Shown one piece after another: positions 45,609 to 55,074 of a stretch of 64,000 nt of DNA. Source of the DNA: Candidatus Syntrophosphaera thermopropionivorans. GTDB lineage: Bacteria > Cloacimonadota > Cloacimonadia > Cloacimonadales > Cloacimonadaceae. Positions within the stretch are counted from its first letter, which is position 1. Each line of letters starts with the position of its first letter. The stretch is taken from the NCBI RefSeq assembly GCF_004353895.1, contig NZ_SMOG01000006.1, positions 1 through 64,000 on the forward strand. Direction: 5' to 3'. Made by a program: the position numbers and the translations under genes. Below the pieces are notes generated by a model. That model saw nothing but the letters and a program-made list of their open reading frames with translations. It made no database searches and was not told where the DNA came from.

Positions 45609-45929
45609 TCTTTTCCTTTATAGTCTTAAAATTTATTTCCTTACCCAACTTTTTATGTTATCCCCACAAATCCTATCATCAGTTTTGTCAATGTTTTTAC
45701 ACAACCGTTAAATTCCAGCTATGTATATTCCTGCATTATTTAATGAAATCTCTCTTATTGATAGATTCCTTTTTTAGACTTATAAACCAAGTAAGACGAT
45801 ATAAGATAGCTATTATAAACTTTCACAACCTGATTATACTTAGAAATTGCTTTTTATGCTTGACATCTAAAAGCGGATTAAAATTAAGGAAAATAAGTAA
45901 AATTGTTTTATACATAAGGAGTTATATAA
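45609..45929. other. lepA-rpmH intergenic region, candidate origin-linked spacer
   Basis: The gap separates divergent lepA and rpmH. Two sequences are one mismatch from the DnaA box TTATNCACA: TTATCCCCA (45658-45666) and TTTTACACA (45695-45703). A TTGACA (45860-45865) within GCTTGACA lies 65 bases before rpmH and is the probable -35 box; the -10 is unclear. In many bacteria the origin lies beside rpmH, but no dnaA gene is here, so origin status is only a possibility. No gene is seen in the gap. Confidence 0.4.
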
Positions 45930-46064
45930 ATGAAAAGGACTTATCAGCCCTCAAATCGCTCCAGAAAGAGCACTCATGGTTTTCGTAGCCGGATGGCAAC
46001 TCGAAATGGTCGTAAAGTTCTTGCTCGTCGTCGTGCTAAAGGGAGAAAGACCCTTTGTGTGTAA
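45930..46064 (+). CDS. rpmH: Ribosomal protein bL34
   Basis: The 44-residue, strongly basic protein starts [20 protein letters not shown] and contains [20 protein letters not shown], the invariant bL34 sequence. It is a structural component of the 50S subunit. AAGGAG precedes the ATG. It begins the classic rpmH-rnpA-yidD-yidC-jag operon; rnpA follows after three bases. Confidence 0.98.
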   Translation: MKRTYQPSNRSRKSTHGFRSRMATRNGRKVLARRRAKGRKTLCV

Positions 46065-46067
46065 ATT

Positions 46068-46385
46068 ATGCTTCGGTTAATAACGAAGCATAAGGAATAT
46101 TTGGAGTTTCGCAATCCAGACCTCTTTCTGCGAACTTCTCATTTTAATGTTCCGGTTATTGTTTCGCCATTTGAATTTGCAGTTGGCATCACGATTGGGA
46201 AAAAGATAGGAAAAGCCCATATTCGGAATAAACTTAAACGGAGAATTAAAGCCTGGTTTCACCAGCACAAAAATGAACTACCATCAGGATTTAAACTTAA
46301 TCTTATTGCTCTTCCAGGTGCAGGTGAATTGAATTGGACTCAATTATGCGAAGAACTGAACGAACTAACTCAACGACTTTCTTAG
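46068..46385 (+). CDS. rnpA: Ribonuclease P protein component
   Basis: RnpA is the protein cofactor of RNase P, which matures the 5' ends of tRNAs. The 105-residue protein has FAVGITIGKKIGKAHIRNKLKRRIK, the RNR motif that binds the catalytic RNA. Sequence elsewhere is divergent, as is normal. The position between rpmH and yidD confirms the call. The C-terminus overlaps the yidD start by 40 bases. Confidence 0.93.
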   Translation: MLRLITKHKEYLEFRNPDLFLRTSHFNVPVIVSPFEFAVGITIGKKIGKAHIRNKLKRRIKAWFHQHKNELPSGFKLNLIALPGAGELNWTQLCEELNELTQRLS

Positions 46386-46621
46386 AAGTATTAATCCCTA
46401 TTCTCCGTTTACCTAATCTGGTTATAATAGGTCTAATACACATCTATCAAAAGATGATATCACCCCTCTTGCCTAAGGTTTGCCGTTTTGAACCTTCCTG
46501 CAGTAGTTATAGTCTTCAAGCTTTCCATAAGTATAACTTTTTTAAAGCTTTAGGACTAACTATCTGGAGGTTAATACGCTGTAATCCCTTTTGCAAAGGA
46601 GGTTACGATCCCCTACCCTGA
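46346..46621 (+). CDS. yidD: Membrane protein insertion efficiency factor YidD
   Basis: YidD is a small membrane-associated helper of YidC-dependent insertion. IYQKMISPLLPKVCRFEPSC followed by SSYSLQAFHKYN, and the CNPFCKGGYDPLP end, are the family hallmarks. The ATG at 46346 is preferred over the TTG at 46334. The gene overlaps rnpA and is followed by yidC after nine bases. Confidence 0.95.
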   Translation: MRRTERTNSTTFLEVLIPILRLPNLVIIGLIHIYQKMISPLLPKVCRFEPSCSSYSLQAFHKYNFFKALGLTIWRLIRCNPFCKGGYDPLP

Positions 46622-46630
46622 GGAGTATTA

Positions 46631-48274
46631 ATGGATAAACGCACTCTCATATCTCTTTTAATTGTATTAATCCTGTTCACTATTTTACAGGTCTATGTTT
46701 TTAAACCTCCCACACCTCCTGCGGAAAGTGAACAAGTTCAAGATAGTCTGGCAAAAACTGTCCCCGATACCATAAACACTCCTGTGGCTGTTCCTGCCAC
46801 TATTGCTAAATGGGATAGCCTTGCCTCTTATCCTGATAGCATAAAAACTCTCACTTTAGAAAATGACAATTTCACAGTAAAGTTTAGTAGTTTAGGTGCA
46901 AGCATAAGCTCTGTATCTTTAAAGAAATATCTCTGGGCAGATAAACCTGTTCCAGTAGATTTAGTTCCAGAACAAGGTAGATTAGCCGGAATTTCTCTTC
47001 TGGGATTAAATGTAGACCAGAATAAAGATTTAAAGCTCCTAAACTGGTATTATACCCAGCTTGATTCCAGTGTTGTGTTCTGGTTAGGAGATGAGGCTAA
47101 TCCTCTGGTCAAAAAGGTTTACACCTTAGATGATAAATACGGTATTTTAATGGATGTAGCGGTTAGTAGTTCTTTCCCAGTATATGGCATAGAATATGAT
47201 TATTCAGATGGAATAGCAGATACGGAAAAGATTAAATCCAATCTCAAAGATACCGATTACAAATTGCTTCTTTTTTATGAGAACGAATTACAGAAATATA
47301 GTCTTTCCAAAGTACGTAAGAAACAACCTCAAGGTCCAGTAAGTGCATTTAAATGGGCAGCTTTAAGGACCAAATATTTTACCATAGCTATAAATGAGAC
47401 AGGAAATCCCTTAACCTCCAATTATTTTGCCCAGGTTTCACCGACTACGGGTAATCCAGCTATAGTTCTCAATTCTTTTGACCGTAGTCCCTCACAGAAT
47501 TGGGAACAGCATTTTCTCATCTATGCTGGTCCCGCAGACTATAATCTTATGAAAAGCTATACAGATACCAAGATGGAATTGATTCCTGAAAGAGGTCCAG
47601 GATGGCTGCGCTGGCTTTCCAATCCTATTGCCTGGTTGCTCCAATTTCTTCATAGCTTTATTCCTAATTATGGTATAGTAATCATAATCTTTAGTATCCT
47701 GCTCAAGATTATACTTCAACCTTTGACCAATAAGAGCACTAAGGCAAATCTGAAGATGCAAAGCATTCAACCTCAAGTGCAGGAATTACAAAAGAAATAT
47801 AAAAATGACCCCCAGAGAATGCAGCAGGAACTTTCCAAACTGTATAAAGAAGCAGGTGCTAATCCTTTCTCTGGCTGTTTTCCCTTACTACTGCAAATGC
47901 CCATCTTTATTGCTCTTTACAATGTGCTTCGCTATACTATAGATATGCGTAATGCCAGATTTTTCGGATGGTTGAACGATCTTTCTGAACCTGATCCCTA
48001 CCTGATTCTTCCGCTTATTATGGCAGGGTTTATGGTTCTACAAAGTCTAATGTCTCAACCTTCCAAGGAAACTTTAGACAAAATGGATGACCAACAAAAG
48101 GCTATGCAACGAAGCACTAAAATGATGACCTGGTTAATGCCCATTATTATGTTCTTCATATTTAGGAGTCTACCTTCTGGTTTGGTGCTCTATTACACAG
48201 TCTTCAATATCCTCAGTGTGATTCAAATGTATTATATGAAGAAAAATATGAAAAAGAAGGAATTACTTAAATGA
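46631..48274 (+). CDS. yidC: Membrane protein insertase YidC
   Basis: YidC inserts proteins into the inner membrane with or without SecYEG. An N-terminal helix (5-24), a large periplasmic beta domain (about 60-330) and five helices at the C-terminal end form the Gram-negative layout. The conserved region GANPFSGCFPLLLQMPIFIALY in helix 3 is present. Length (547) matches Escherichia coli YidC. Its stop overlaps the start of the jag gene by four bases. Confidence 0.97.
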   Translation: MDKRTLISLLIVLILFTILQVYVFKPPTPPAESEQVQDSLAKTVPDTINTPVAVPATIAKWDSLASYPDSIKTLTLENDNFTVKFSSLGASISSVSLKKYLWADKPVPVDLVPEQGRLAGISLLGLNVDQNKDLKLLNWYYTQLDSSVVFWLGDEANPLVKKVYTLDDKYGILMDVAVSSSFPVYGIEYDYSDGIADTEKIKSNLKDTDYKLLLFYENELQKYSLSKVRKKQPQGPVSAFKWAALRTKYFTIAINETGNPLTSNYFAQVSPTTGNPAIVLNSFDRSPSQNWEQHFLIYAGPADYNLMKSYTDTKMELIPERGPGWLRWLSNPIAWLLQFLHSFIPNYGIVIIIFSILLKIILQPLTNKSTKANLKMQSIQPQVQELQKKYKNDPQRMQQELSKLYKEAGANPFSGCFPLLLQMPIFIALYNVLRYTIDMRNARFFGWLNDLSEPDPYLILPLIMAGFMVLQSLMSQPSKETLDKMDDQQKAMQRSTKMMTWLMPIIMFFIFRSLPSGLVLYYTVFNILSVIQMYYMKKNMKKKELLK

Positions 48275-48972
48275 TTACCATTGAGAAAAGTGGTGCAAAA
48301 GTAGAAGAACTCATTGCTGAATTTCGTAAAGAATATGGACTGAAAGATTGGGAATTTAAATATGAAATCATAAAAAATCCTTCTTCTGGTTTATTTGGAC
48401 TCCTTCCCAGAAAAAATGCTATGGTGCGTTTTTACTTGCCTGATATAGAAGAAAGAGTTGCTTCTTTTTTAAAAGAATTACTCATCAAAATGGATATTTC
48501 TTATAAGGAAATTAAGACCCATAAGGAAGGAAAATCCATCTATCTGGAAATCATTAGCGAAGAAGAATCAGGCAGACTTATCGGAAAAAACGGAAAGATG
48601 CTGGATGCAATGCAGTATCTACTGAATAAAGTATTTGAGGAAAATAGTGCAATTGACCACATTTATCTGGATGTTGATGGTTACAGACAAAGACAACAAG
48701 CCCAATTTCTAAGACCTTTTCTTTCTATCTTCCAGAAAGTGCGTTCCGAAGGAAAACCCTATACCTTAGAACCATTGAATGCATCAGAACGAAGGATAAT
48801 TCACAAATATATAGAAAAACAAAAAGACTTGAGCACTCTAACTATCGGTGAAGGGACTAAAAAGAGGATGGTTATATTTCCTGCTCATCAATCTGCTTCG
48901 GAGGCTCTTATTCATAGTAGACAACAACGACAGCAAGGTCAGCATAACCCGAAAAAAAGTAATTTGAGATAA
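48271..48972 (+). CDS. jag: Jag/KhpB RNA-binding protein
   Basis: Jag has an N-terminal Jag_N region (SGLFGLLPRKNA), a KH-II domain (SGRLIGKNGKMLDAMQYLLN) and a C-terminal R3H domain (LNASERRIIHKYIEKQ). All three are visible in order within 233 residues. KhpB binds RNA and influences cell envelope and division in other bacteria. It completes the operon; in many genomes mnmE comes next, but here a metallo-beta-lactamase-fold gene follows after seven bases. Confidence 0.93.
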   Translation: MITIEKSGAKVEELIAEFRKEYGLKDWEFKYEIIKNPSSGLFGLLPRKNAMVRFYLPDIEERVASFLKELLIKMDISYKEIKTHKEGKSIYLEIISEEESGRLIGKNGKMLDAMQYLLNKVFEENSAIDHIYLDVDGYRQRQQAQFLRPFLSIFQKVRSEGKPYTLEPLNASERRIIHKYIEKQKDLSTLTIGEGTKKRMVIFPAHQSASEALIHSRQQRQQGQHNPKKSNLR

Positions 48973-48979
48973 AAGCTTT

Positions 48980-49786
48980 ATGGATATAATCGTCAATCGT
49001 ATTGACGCTGGAAAATACTGGACAGATAGTGGAGCCAGCTTTGGTGTTCTACCGCGTGCTATATGGGGCAAAGAAGTCCAGACAGATGAACTACATAGAA
49101 GAATGCTGGCACTAAACCTATTACTTATTTGTTTACCAGAACGAGTCATTCTGGTGGATACTGGCTTAGGGAATCGTCTTTCGGAGAAGCAAATTTCTAT
49201 CTATAATCCTTCTCCTTTTATGCTACCTGTTTCTCTCGCCGAATTAGGTGTGCGAGATATAGATGTTACTGATGTGATTCTAACTCATCTTCATTTTGAC
49301 CATTGTGGTGGAGTTATCACTAACTTTGGAGATAAGGAAAGACTAACTTTCCCCCGAGCAAAATACTGGATTCAAAAATCTGAATGGGAAATGGCAAAAC
49401 ATCCGGATGACTTAAATAAAGCCTCCTATGATTTTGAACATCAATTATATCTACTGGAACAAAGCAACCAATATGAACTGATTGAAGGTAATCTGGATAT
49501 AGCGGAAGGTGTAACTTTGATTAAAACTGGAGGTCATACTGTTGGCAGTCAGATTGTAGAAATTGATACTTCATCCGAATTTTATATATATCCAGCTGAT
49601 ATTATCCCTACTTTCTTTCATATTTCTCTTGCGGTAACCTCTGCTTACGACCTTTCTCGCACGGAAACTTATAAAGCAAAACTATATATTTACTCTCGCT
49701 TAAAAGAAAAGAAGGGAACCTTACTTTTAAATCATGACCCCCAACGCTGGGAAGTAAATTTCTCCGAAATAAAATATTGTAAATAG
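48980..49786 (+). CDS. Metallo-beta-lactamase-fold hydrolase
   Basis: The 268-residue protein has the zinc motif HLHFDH in LTHLHFDHCGG, then GGHTVGSQ and a late His in LLNHDPQRW. It has an aspartate in LVDTGLG on strand 3. The closest known relatives are the lactonase-like or quinolone-resistance-like MBL proteins. The substrate cannot be assigned. It is co-oriented and 7 bases behind jag, hence probably part of the rpmH transcript. Confidence 0.88.
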   Translation: MDIIVNRIDAGKYWTDSGASFGVLPRAIWGKEVQTDELHRRMLALNLLLICLPERVILVDTGLGNRLSEKQISIYNPSPFMLPVSLAELGVRDIDVTDVILTHLHFDHCGGVITNFGDKERLTFPRAKYWIQKSEWEMAKHPDDLNKASYDFEHQLYLLEQSNQYELIEGNLDIAEGVTLIKTGGHTVGSQIVEIDTSSEFYIYPADIIPTFFHISLAVTSAYDLSRTETYKAKLYIYSRLKEKKGTLLLNHDPQRWEVNFSEIKYCK

Positions 49787-49845
49787 AAGAGATTTAAATT
49801 ATACTCTCTCTCCTTGCTTTTGTTTAGTATTATTTGGAAGACAAT

Positions 49846-50127
49846 CTATTCATATCTACAATAATAAGCAGTCTGCTCTGAAACCTTAACTTTATATTTT
49901 TTGTCTGCAGGAACTAAAAATGATTCGCCCTTACCATAAGTTTTCCAATCTTTTGAACCCGGTAAGAGTACCGTTAAAATACCGGATACTACCATCATAT
50001 ATTCAACTGTAGAAGTAACAAATTCAAATTCACCCTTATCCATTACTCCCACTGTAGCCATACCTTGTGAATTTTCAAAAGCAATAGACTTTACTTTACC
50101 TTCAAAATATTCAAATACTTTCAGCAT
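49846..50127 (-). CDS. ppnP: Pyrimidine/purine nucleoside phosphorylase PpnP
   Basis: The 93-residue cupin is the PpnP/YaiE (DUF1255) family. FEYFEGKVKSIAF, GVMDKGEFEF and the GKGESFLVPADKKYKVKV end are characteristic, and the length matches. The Escherichia coli homologue phosphorolyses several purine and pyrimidine nucleosides. AAGGAG precedes the ATG. It is a single gene facing the MBL gene; no other salvage gene is adjacent. Confidence 0.92.
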   Translation of the reverse strand: MLKVFEYFEGKVKSIAFENSQGMATVGVMDKGEFEFVTSTVEYMMVVSGILTVLLPGSKDWKTYGKGESFLVPADKKYKVKVSEQTAYYCRYE

Positions 50128-50499
50128 CTAATTCTCCTTTTTATTTACTATTTAATCCTAAACTACCGTTTAAATTATTCTCTTATTCTGTAAAGCTATT
50201 TTTCAAACAATAATCAAACAAAGAAAGTCCCATTTACTTTGATTGAGAGATAGTTAAATAAATATTCTTCTTTTATGCTATAACCTGATTAGCCTGCAAA
50301 AGATGAAACTATAGCAAGTTTTATGGGTATTGAATATACCTAACAATCTGTATCCAGCATTCATAAGAAGAATATCTATATATAAGCAATATGACTTCAA
50401 CTCTTTATCCTGACTGGTAGACTCATACAATTTTCTTGACGCATCTACACTTTGCAAAGGAAGGTTATTATTAAAGAAAAAATAATAGGAATGAGGCAA
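50128..50499. other. Non-coding region before tpiA
   Basis: I see no gene or clear riboswitch here. TTGACG at about 50436 followed after 24 bases by TATTAT may be part of the tpiA promoter, but the spacing is poor. The rest is plain AT-rich sequence. Confidence 0.4.
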
Positions 50500-51285
50500 A
50501 TGCGACAGTTAATCATTGCAGGAAATTGGAAAATGCACAAGGATGCCCAAAGCACGGAGGATTTTTGTAATGCTCTTGCTCAATATCTGGTAACTCATAA
50601 ACAGATGAGAGTGTTACCCCTCATAGCTCCAGCCTATCCTTTTTTAGAAAAAGCTTTAAAAATTCTAAATGGATTACCCGTGGAAGTAGCAGCACAAGAT
50701 GTGAGCTATCATCTTGAAGGTGCCTATACTGGCGAAGTTTCTGCTAATCAACTCAGTTCTCTTGGATTACATTATTGCATTGTAGGACATTCAGAACGCA
50801 GACAATATCATTCTGAAACTGATGCTATGGTGCGTGATAAGCAACTTCGCTTGAGAGAACAGAGTATGATACCCATTGTTTGTCTGGGTGAAACTCTCAG
50901 TCAAAGGCAAGCTGGTAAAACGCAAGAAGTAATCTTATCGCAATTAAATGGCTGTTTTGAGGGCATTGAATTGCAAACAGGCAAAGATGTGATTATCGCA
51001 TATGAACCCGTATGGGCTATAGGAACTGGTCTTACAGCTACTGCTAATCAGGCTCAGGAAGCTCATCTTTTAATTCGTAATTGGTTGAAAGAACATTATT
51101 CGGAAGAAATAGCTCAAAATGTGCATATACTCTATGGAGGCAGTATCAAACCAGAAAATATTTACGGACTTATCTCTGAACCAGATATTGATGGTGGTCT
51201 GATTGGTGGAGCCTCCTTGAAAATAGAGGATTTTTGTAAAATGATAGATATTGCCGTAGATTTGATTAATAGTGGGAGCAAATAA
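50500..51285 (+). CDS. tpiA: Triosephosphate isomerase
   Basis: TpiA interconverts dihydroxyacetone phosphate and glyceraldehyde-3-phosphate. The start at 50500 gives MRQLIIAGNWKMHK, the standard TIM N-terminus; another ATG at 50491 and a longer TTG frame are possible. The catalytic VGHSERR and AYEPVWAIGTG motifs and the YGGSIKPEN and GGLIGGASL phosphate loops are present. It is 261 residues, slightly longer than average. serS starts at the next base. Confidence 0.97.
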   Translation: MRQLIIAGNWKMHKDAQSTEDFCNALAQYLVTHKQMRVLPLIAPAYPFLEKALKILNGLPVEVAAQDVSYHLEGAYTGEVSANQLSSLGLHYCIVGHSERRQYHSETDAMVRDKQLRLREQSMIPIVCLGETLSQRQAGKTQEVILSQLNGCFEGIELQTGKDVIIAYEPVWAIGTGLTATANQAQEAHLLIRNWLKEHYSEEIAQNVHILYGGSIKPENIYGLISEPDIDGGLIGGASLKIEDFCKMIDIAVDLINSGSK

Positions 51286-52566
51286 ATGATTGATTTGAAA
51301 TATATTCGCACTCATCCTCAAGAGGTGCGAAATGCTATCCTTAATAAAAATGAAAAAGCTAATCTGGATGCTATTCTTGCCTTAGATGAGAACAGACGAA
51401 AACTGCAATATGAATATGACCAGTTGAGAAGTAAACAACATCAGGTTTCCCAGATTATAGTATTGAAAAAGAGAAACGGTGAAGATGTTAGTGAACTCCT
51501 GTCAGAAATGAGTGAAGTGGCAGAGCAAATCAGAGCTTTAAACGCTCAACTTACTGAAACCAATACTCAGTTAGAAAATTTGCTGTTAACCATACCAAAT
51601 ATCCCTCATCCAGATGTTCCCATTGGAAAAGATGAATCTGCCAATCGGGTCATAAAGTTGTGGGGTGAAAAGCCAAACTTCACTTTTACACCTTTAGACC
51701 ATTTAGAATTGGCTGAGAAAAATAGGCTTCTGGACCTTCCCCGAGGAGCAAAAATCAGCGGTTCCGGATTCCCTGTTTATACAGGAATAGGCGCAATTTG
51801 GGAAAGAGCATTGATTAATTTTATGTTAAACTTCCATATACAGAAACATAATTACACTGAACTGGCAGTTCCAGTGCTGGTTACACGTAAAACTATGACG
51901 GGAACAGGACAATTGCCTAAACTGGAAGATGATATGTACCGAATTGAAGCAGATGACCTTTTCCTCATCCCTACTGCAGAAGTTCCCGTTACTAATTTTT
52001 TTGCCGATGAGATATTGCCACAAGATAGACTTCCCATAAAATTCGTATCCTACACTCCTTGTTTCCGTCGTGAAGCTGGCTCTTATGGTAAAGAAACCAA
52101 AGGCTTACAACGCTTACATCAATTCAATAAAGTAGAGTTAGTTCATTTCGTAGAACCTTCTACTTCCTATCAAGCTTTAGAAGAGATTAGAGAAGACGCA
52201 GAAGAAATTTTGCAAGCTTTGAATCTTCATTATAGAGTGGTAGAACTATGTACCGGTGATTTGAGTTTTGCTTCAGCCAAAACTTACGATATAGAAGTCT
52301 GGGCTCCAGGTCTGGGAAAATATTTGGAAGTATCGTCAATTAGCAATTTTGAGGATTTCCAGGCTCGTAGAGCTAATATACGCTATAAGGACACACAAGG
52401 TAAACTTGGCTACCTTCATACTCTCAATGGTTCCGGAGTAGCCACACCTCGTTTAATGATAGCATTGTGGGAAACCTATCAAACGAAAGAAGGAACTATC
52501 AATGCTCCAGAGGTTTTAAAAGAATATAATGTGCCTGAGATTACTGAATCAAGTAAAAGATGGTAA
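51286..52566 (+). CDS. serS: Serine--tRNA ligase
   Basis: SerRS charges tRNA(Ser). The N-terminal helical arm (about 28-100) starts MIDLKYIRTHPQEVR, and the class II catalytic core contains motif 2 TPCFRREAGSYGKETKGLQR and motif 3 GSGVATPRLMIALWE. Length (426) is standard. It directly abuts the tpiA stop codon. Confidence 0.97.
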   Translation: MIDLKYIRTHPQEVRNAILNKNEKANLDAILALDENRRKLQYEYDQLRSKQHQVSQIIVLKKRNGEDVSELLSEMSEVAEQIRALNAQLTETNTQLENLLLTIPNIPHPDVPIGKDESANRVIKLWGEKPNFTFTPLDHLELAEKNRLLDLPRGAKISGSGFPVYTGIGAIWERALINFMLNFHIQKHNYTELAVPVLVTRKTMTGTGQLPKLEDDMYRIEADDLFLIPTAEVPVTNFFADEILPQDRLPIKFVSYTPCFRREAGSYGKETKGLQRLHQFNKVELVHFVEPSTSYQALEEIREDAEEILQALNLHYRVVELCTGDLSFASAKTYDIEVWAPGLGKYLEVSSISNFEDFQARRANIRYKDTQGKLGYLHTLNGSGVATPRLMIALWETYQTKEGTINAPEVLKEYNVPEITESSKRW

Positions 52567-52620
52567 TATATGGGCGGAAATAGATTAAATGAAAACCAAA
52601 GCTTACGAGGCTAAGAGATT

Positions 52621-53784
52621 ATGGAAAAACGGGAATTTGACTTCTTTGAACTAATAAGGTTGATTATCCGCAACCGAAAATTCATTATTATATTTGTTGC
52701 AGTGGTTAGTGTAGCTGCAGTTATTTACAGTTTGGTCACACCTCAAATCTGGAGGTCAACTGCTACTTTCTATGTTATAGGAGACCAGACCTCCTCTTTT
52801 CCTTTCAACATAGAAGGTTTGAGTGGTCTAACTGCTGGTCTTATGGGAACAACAAATTCGCAAAATGCGATAAATGCCGTAATAGCTATGAACTCCCGAC
52901 AATTTTCGGAAAAGGTGATTCGCCATTTCAATCTTATAGATTATTACAAAATAACCACCAAGGATTCACTTAAAGCTATGGATAGTGCTCTGAAGATGCT
53001 GCATACTAAGACTATGAAAATAGGTAGTGACCCAGAAACTGGTTTGGTGACTGTTAGCGCTGATACGAAGGATAAGAAACTCTCCCGTGATATAGTAAAT
53101 TATTATCTGCAACAACTGGATATCTATAATAGAGAAGAAAAAATTACCCGTGGCAAAATGAATCGTGAGTTCTTGGAAGCAAGAGTTAATGAAACTCGCG
53201 CCGAAATTGATTCCCTCCTGCTGGCATTAAAGGACTTTCAGCAGAGGCATAATGCTGTTGATATTGAAGCTCAAACTTCCTCTTTAATTAAATCCTATTC
53301 TGATATTATAGCTACCAAAATGAGTACTGATATAGAACTGGAACTGGCAAGAAAGAACTATGCTGAAAATTCTCCTATTGTTTTGGAACTAAAAGACCGA
53401 AGTGAGGCTTTGGCAAAACAGATAAAGCAATTGGAAGCAGGAAAAGAACCTCTAAAACCAAGATATCTGATTGATATTGGCTCTCTTCCTGATCTGGCAA
53501 CTCAATATGCTCAATTGAAAATGAACCTGGAAATCAAATCCAAAGTATATGAATTTCTCTATCCGCAATATGAAGCAGCTAAACTGGAAGAATTGAAAGA
53601 CCTACCAACTCTGGATATACTGGATACACCAAGAGAAGCAGGGTTAAGAGTTAGACCAAAAAGAGCAGTAATGTGTATCATTGCTTTTGCGCTGGCTGTT
53701 GTGGTGTCTATCATCATAGTTCTGATAAAAAACGCTCTGGAACTGAATAAAGAACGCTGGCAGGAGATTAAAAAAGAATTATAA
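52621..53784 (+). CDS. Wzz-like polysaccharide chain-length determinant
   Basis: Two membrane helices (about 18-40 and 350-372) bracket a periplasmic coiled-coil region of about 300 residues. This is the Wzz/GNVR topology of polysaccharide co-polymerases that set O-antigen or capsule length. The N-terminal FELIRLIIRNRKFIIIF and the pre-TM2 segment LDTPREAGLRVRPKRAV (with the conserved P-x-P-like region) fit. There is no tyrosine kinase domain. The O-antigen ligase-like gene follows without a gap. Confidence 0.85.
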   Translation: MEKREFDFFELIRLIIRNRKFIIIFVAVVSVAAVIYSLVTPQIWRSTATFYVIGDQTSSFPFNIEGLSGLTAGLMGTTNSQNAINAVIAMNSRQFSEKVIRHFNLIDYYKITTKDSLKAMDSALKMLHTKTMKIGSDPETGLVTVSADTKDKKLSRDIVNYYLQQLDIYNREEKITRGKMNREFLEARVNETRAEIDSLLLALKDFQQRHNAVDIEAQTSSLIKSYSDIIATKMSTDIELELARKNYAENSPIVLELKDRSEALAKQIKQLEAGKEPLKPRYLIDIGSLPDLATQYAQLKMNLEIKSKVYEFLYPQYEAAKLEELKDLPTLDILDTPREAGLRVRPKRAVMCIIAFALAVVVSIIIVLIKNALELNKERWQEIKKEL

Positions 53785-55074
53785 GTGGGTGTAATGAATA
53801 TGCTAAAGTTAGTGGCTGAGAAATCTATTTATCTCCTTGCCGCTTTAGCTGTTCTGGCAGTAGCAAATTTTCTCCAGACACTGCAGATAGTCCAAATAGG
53901 TTTTATTGGCGTTGTCTTTCTGGCTTGGGCAGTTTTCTCTCTAATTTTTGGGATCAGTGTAAGAAATAGCCTAATCTTCTGCTCGCTTTTCTTTATAAAA
54001 CCTATACCAACCAGTTTCTATTGCGTATTGTTTATCCTGTTAATTACATTTGTCTTTGAATATCAGCGTTCCCATCCTTTAGTTATACCCTATCCGGTAG
54101 CCTTGATTGTCCTTTTATTAACTTCTTGCTACGGATTGATAAGAGCACGGGAATTTTATTATTCCACCCAATATTTTGCTGCTACTGCTATAGTTCCTTT
54201 AATACTTTTCATTTTATTAGGCAATACCAAACTTCAAAAAGAAGATTTTATACTCTGGATAAAATCTATTGTAATAATAGGAATATTTCTTAGTATAATT
54301 GGTGTGTTTATGGCATTAGCCCATCCAGAACAGCGTCTGGGTTCTTTGTGGATAACTGCAATGACCATTAATGGATACTACACTTTAGCCTTTTTCTTCT
54401 CTATTGCCTTAGGCATGGAAGCAGAAAATAGTAATAATAAATATTTCTGGTTTATTGGAGCAATCATTATCCTTTTGGGTATGTTATATACCTACACTCG
54501 TATGGCACTTTTAGCCGTATTATTTGGTCTTATACTTATTATTATAATGGTTAAAAAACTGCGATATATAGGAATGCTTGTGCTTTTGCTCATTCCTTTA
54601 ATTATTCCCTCTTCTATGGTTTCAAGAATAAAATTGGGCTTAACTTTTGATTATTCTATTGTTATCAGAGTGATAGCCTGGTTTTATGCTATAAGACAGA
54701 TTAAATTGGCACCCTGGTTTGGTATGGGAATTGATGTCTGGAGACATTGGTATGCTGCAATTATTCCTCTTGATTTTCTATATGCTGAACATCCTCATAA
54801 TATCTTTCTCAAGATTTGGGTAGAGCTTGGAATATTCGGCTTCTTAAGCTATTTTTATATCATCGGTGCCACCGTCAGAAAATACTACCTGCATTTAGTT
54901 AAAAGACAAAAAGATTATTTCAGTACTATAATTTTCATCGGAGTTTTAGCATTACTATTTGCTTGTTTAACCGATATATTTATCCAGCAGTTTTCAGTTA
55001 GTATGCTGTTCTGGATAACCTTAGCTTTTATGTATAGATTAGCCAAAAATAAAACGCAAGGTGAACTACAATGA
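53785..55074 (+). CDS. O-antigen ligase/polymerase-like membrane protein
   Basis: The 429-residue protein has about eleven hydrophobic segments and a periplasmic HPHNIFLKIWVELGIFGFL motif, typical of WaaL/Wzy family enzymes that ligate or polymerise polysaccharide on a lipid carrier. Ligase and polymerase cannot be told apart by sequence here. The GTG at 53785 begins immediately after the Wzz-like stop; an ATG at 53794 is an alternative. Its end overlaps mazG by four bases. Confidence 0.8.
   Translation: MGVMNMLKLVAEKSIYLLAALAVLAVANFLQTLQIVQIGFIGVVFLAWAVFSLIFGISVRNSLIFCSLFFIKPIPTSFYCVLFILLITFVFEYQRSHPLVIPYPVALIVLLLTSCYGLIRAREFYYSTQYFAATAIVPLILFILLGNTKLQKEDFILWIKSIVIIGIFLSIIGVFMALAHPEQRLGSLWITAMTINGYYTLAFFFSIALGMEAENSNNKYFWFIGAIIILLGMLYTYTRMALLAVLFGLILIIIMVKKLRYIGMLVLLLIPLIIPSSMVSRIKLGLTFDYSIVIRVIAWFYAIRQIKLAPWFGMGIDVWRHWYAAIIPLDFLYAEHPHNIFLKIWVELGIFGFLSYFYIIGATVRKYYLHLVKRQKDYFSTIIFIGVLALLFACLTDIFIQQFSVSMLFWITLAFMYRLAKNKTQGELQ

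Noticed and set aside
45743-45988. 81-residue plus-strand frame overlapping the start of rpmH
   Set aside because: It overlaps rpmH in another frame and lacks coding character; rpmH is certain.
50128-50499. Riboswitch upstream of tpiA
   Set aside because: No conserved core of a known riboswitch and no convincing paired structure were visible.
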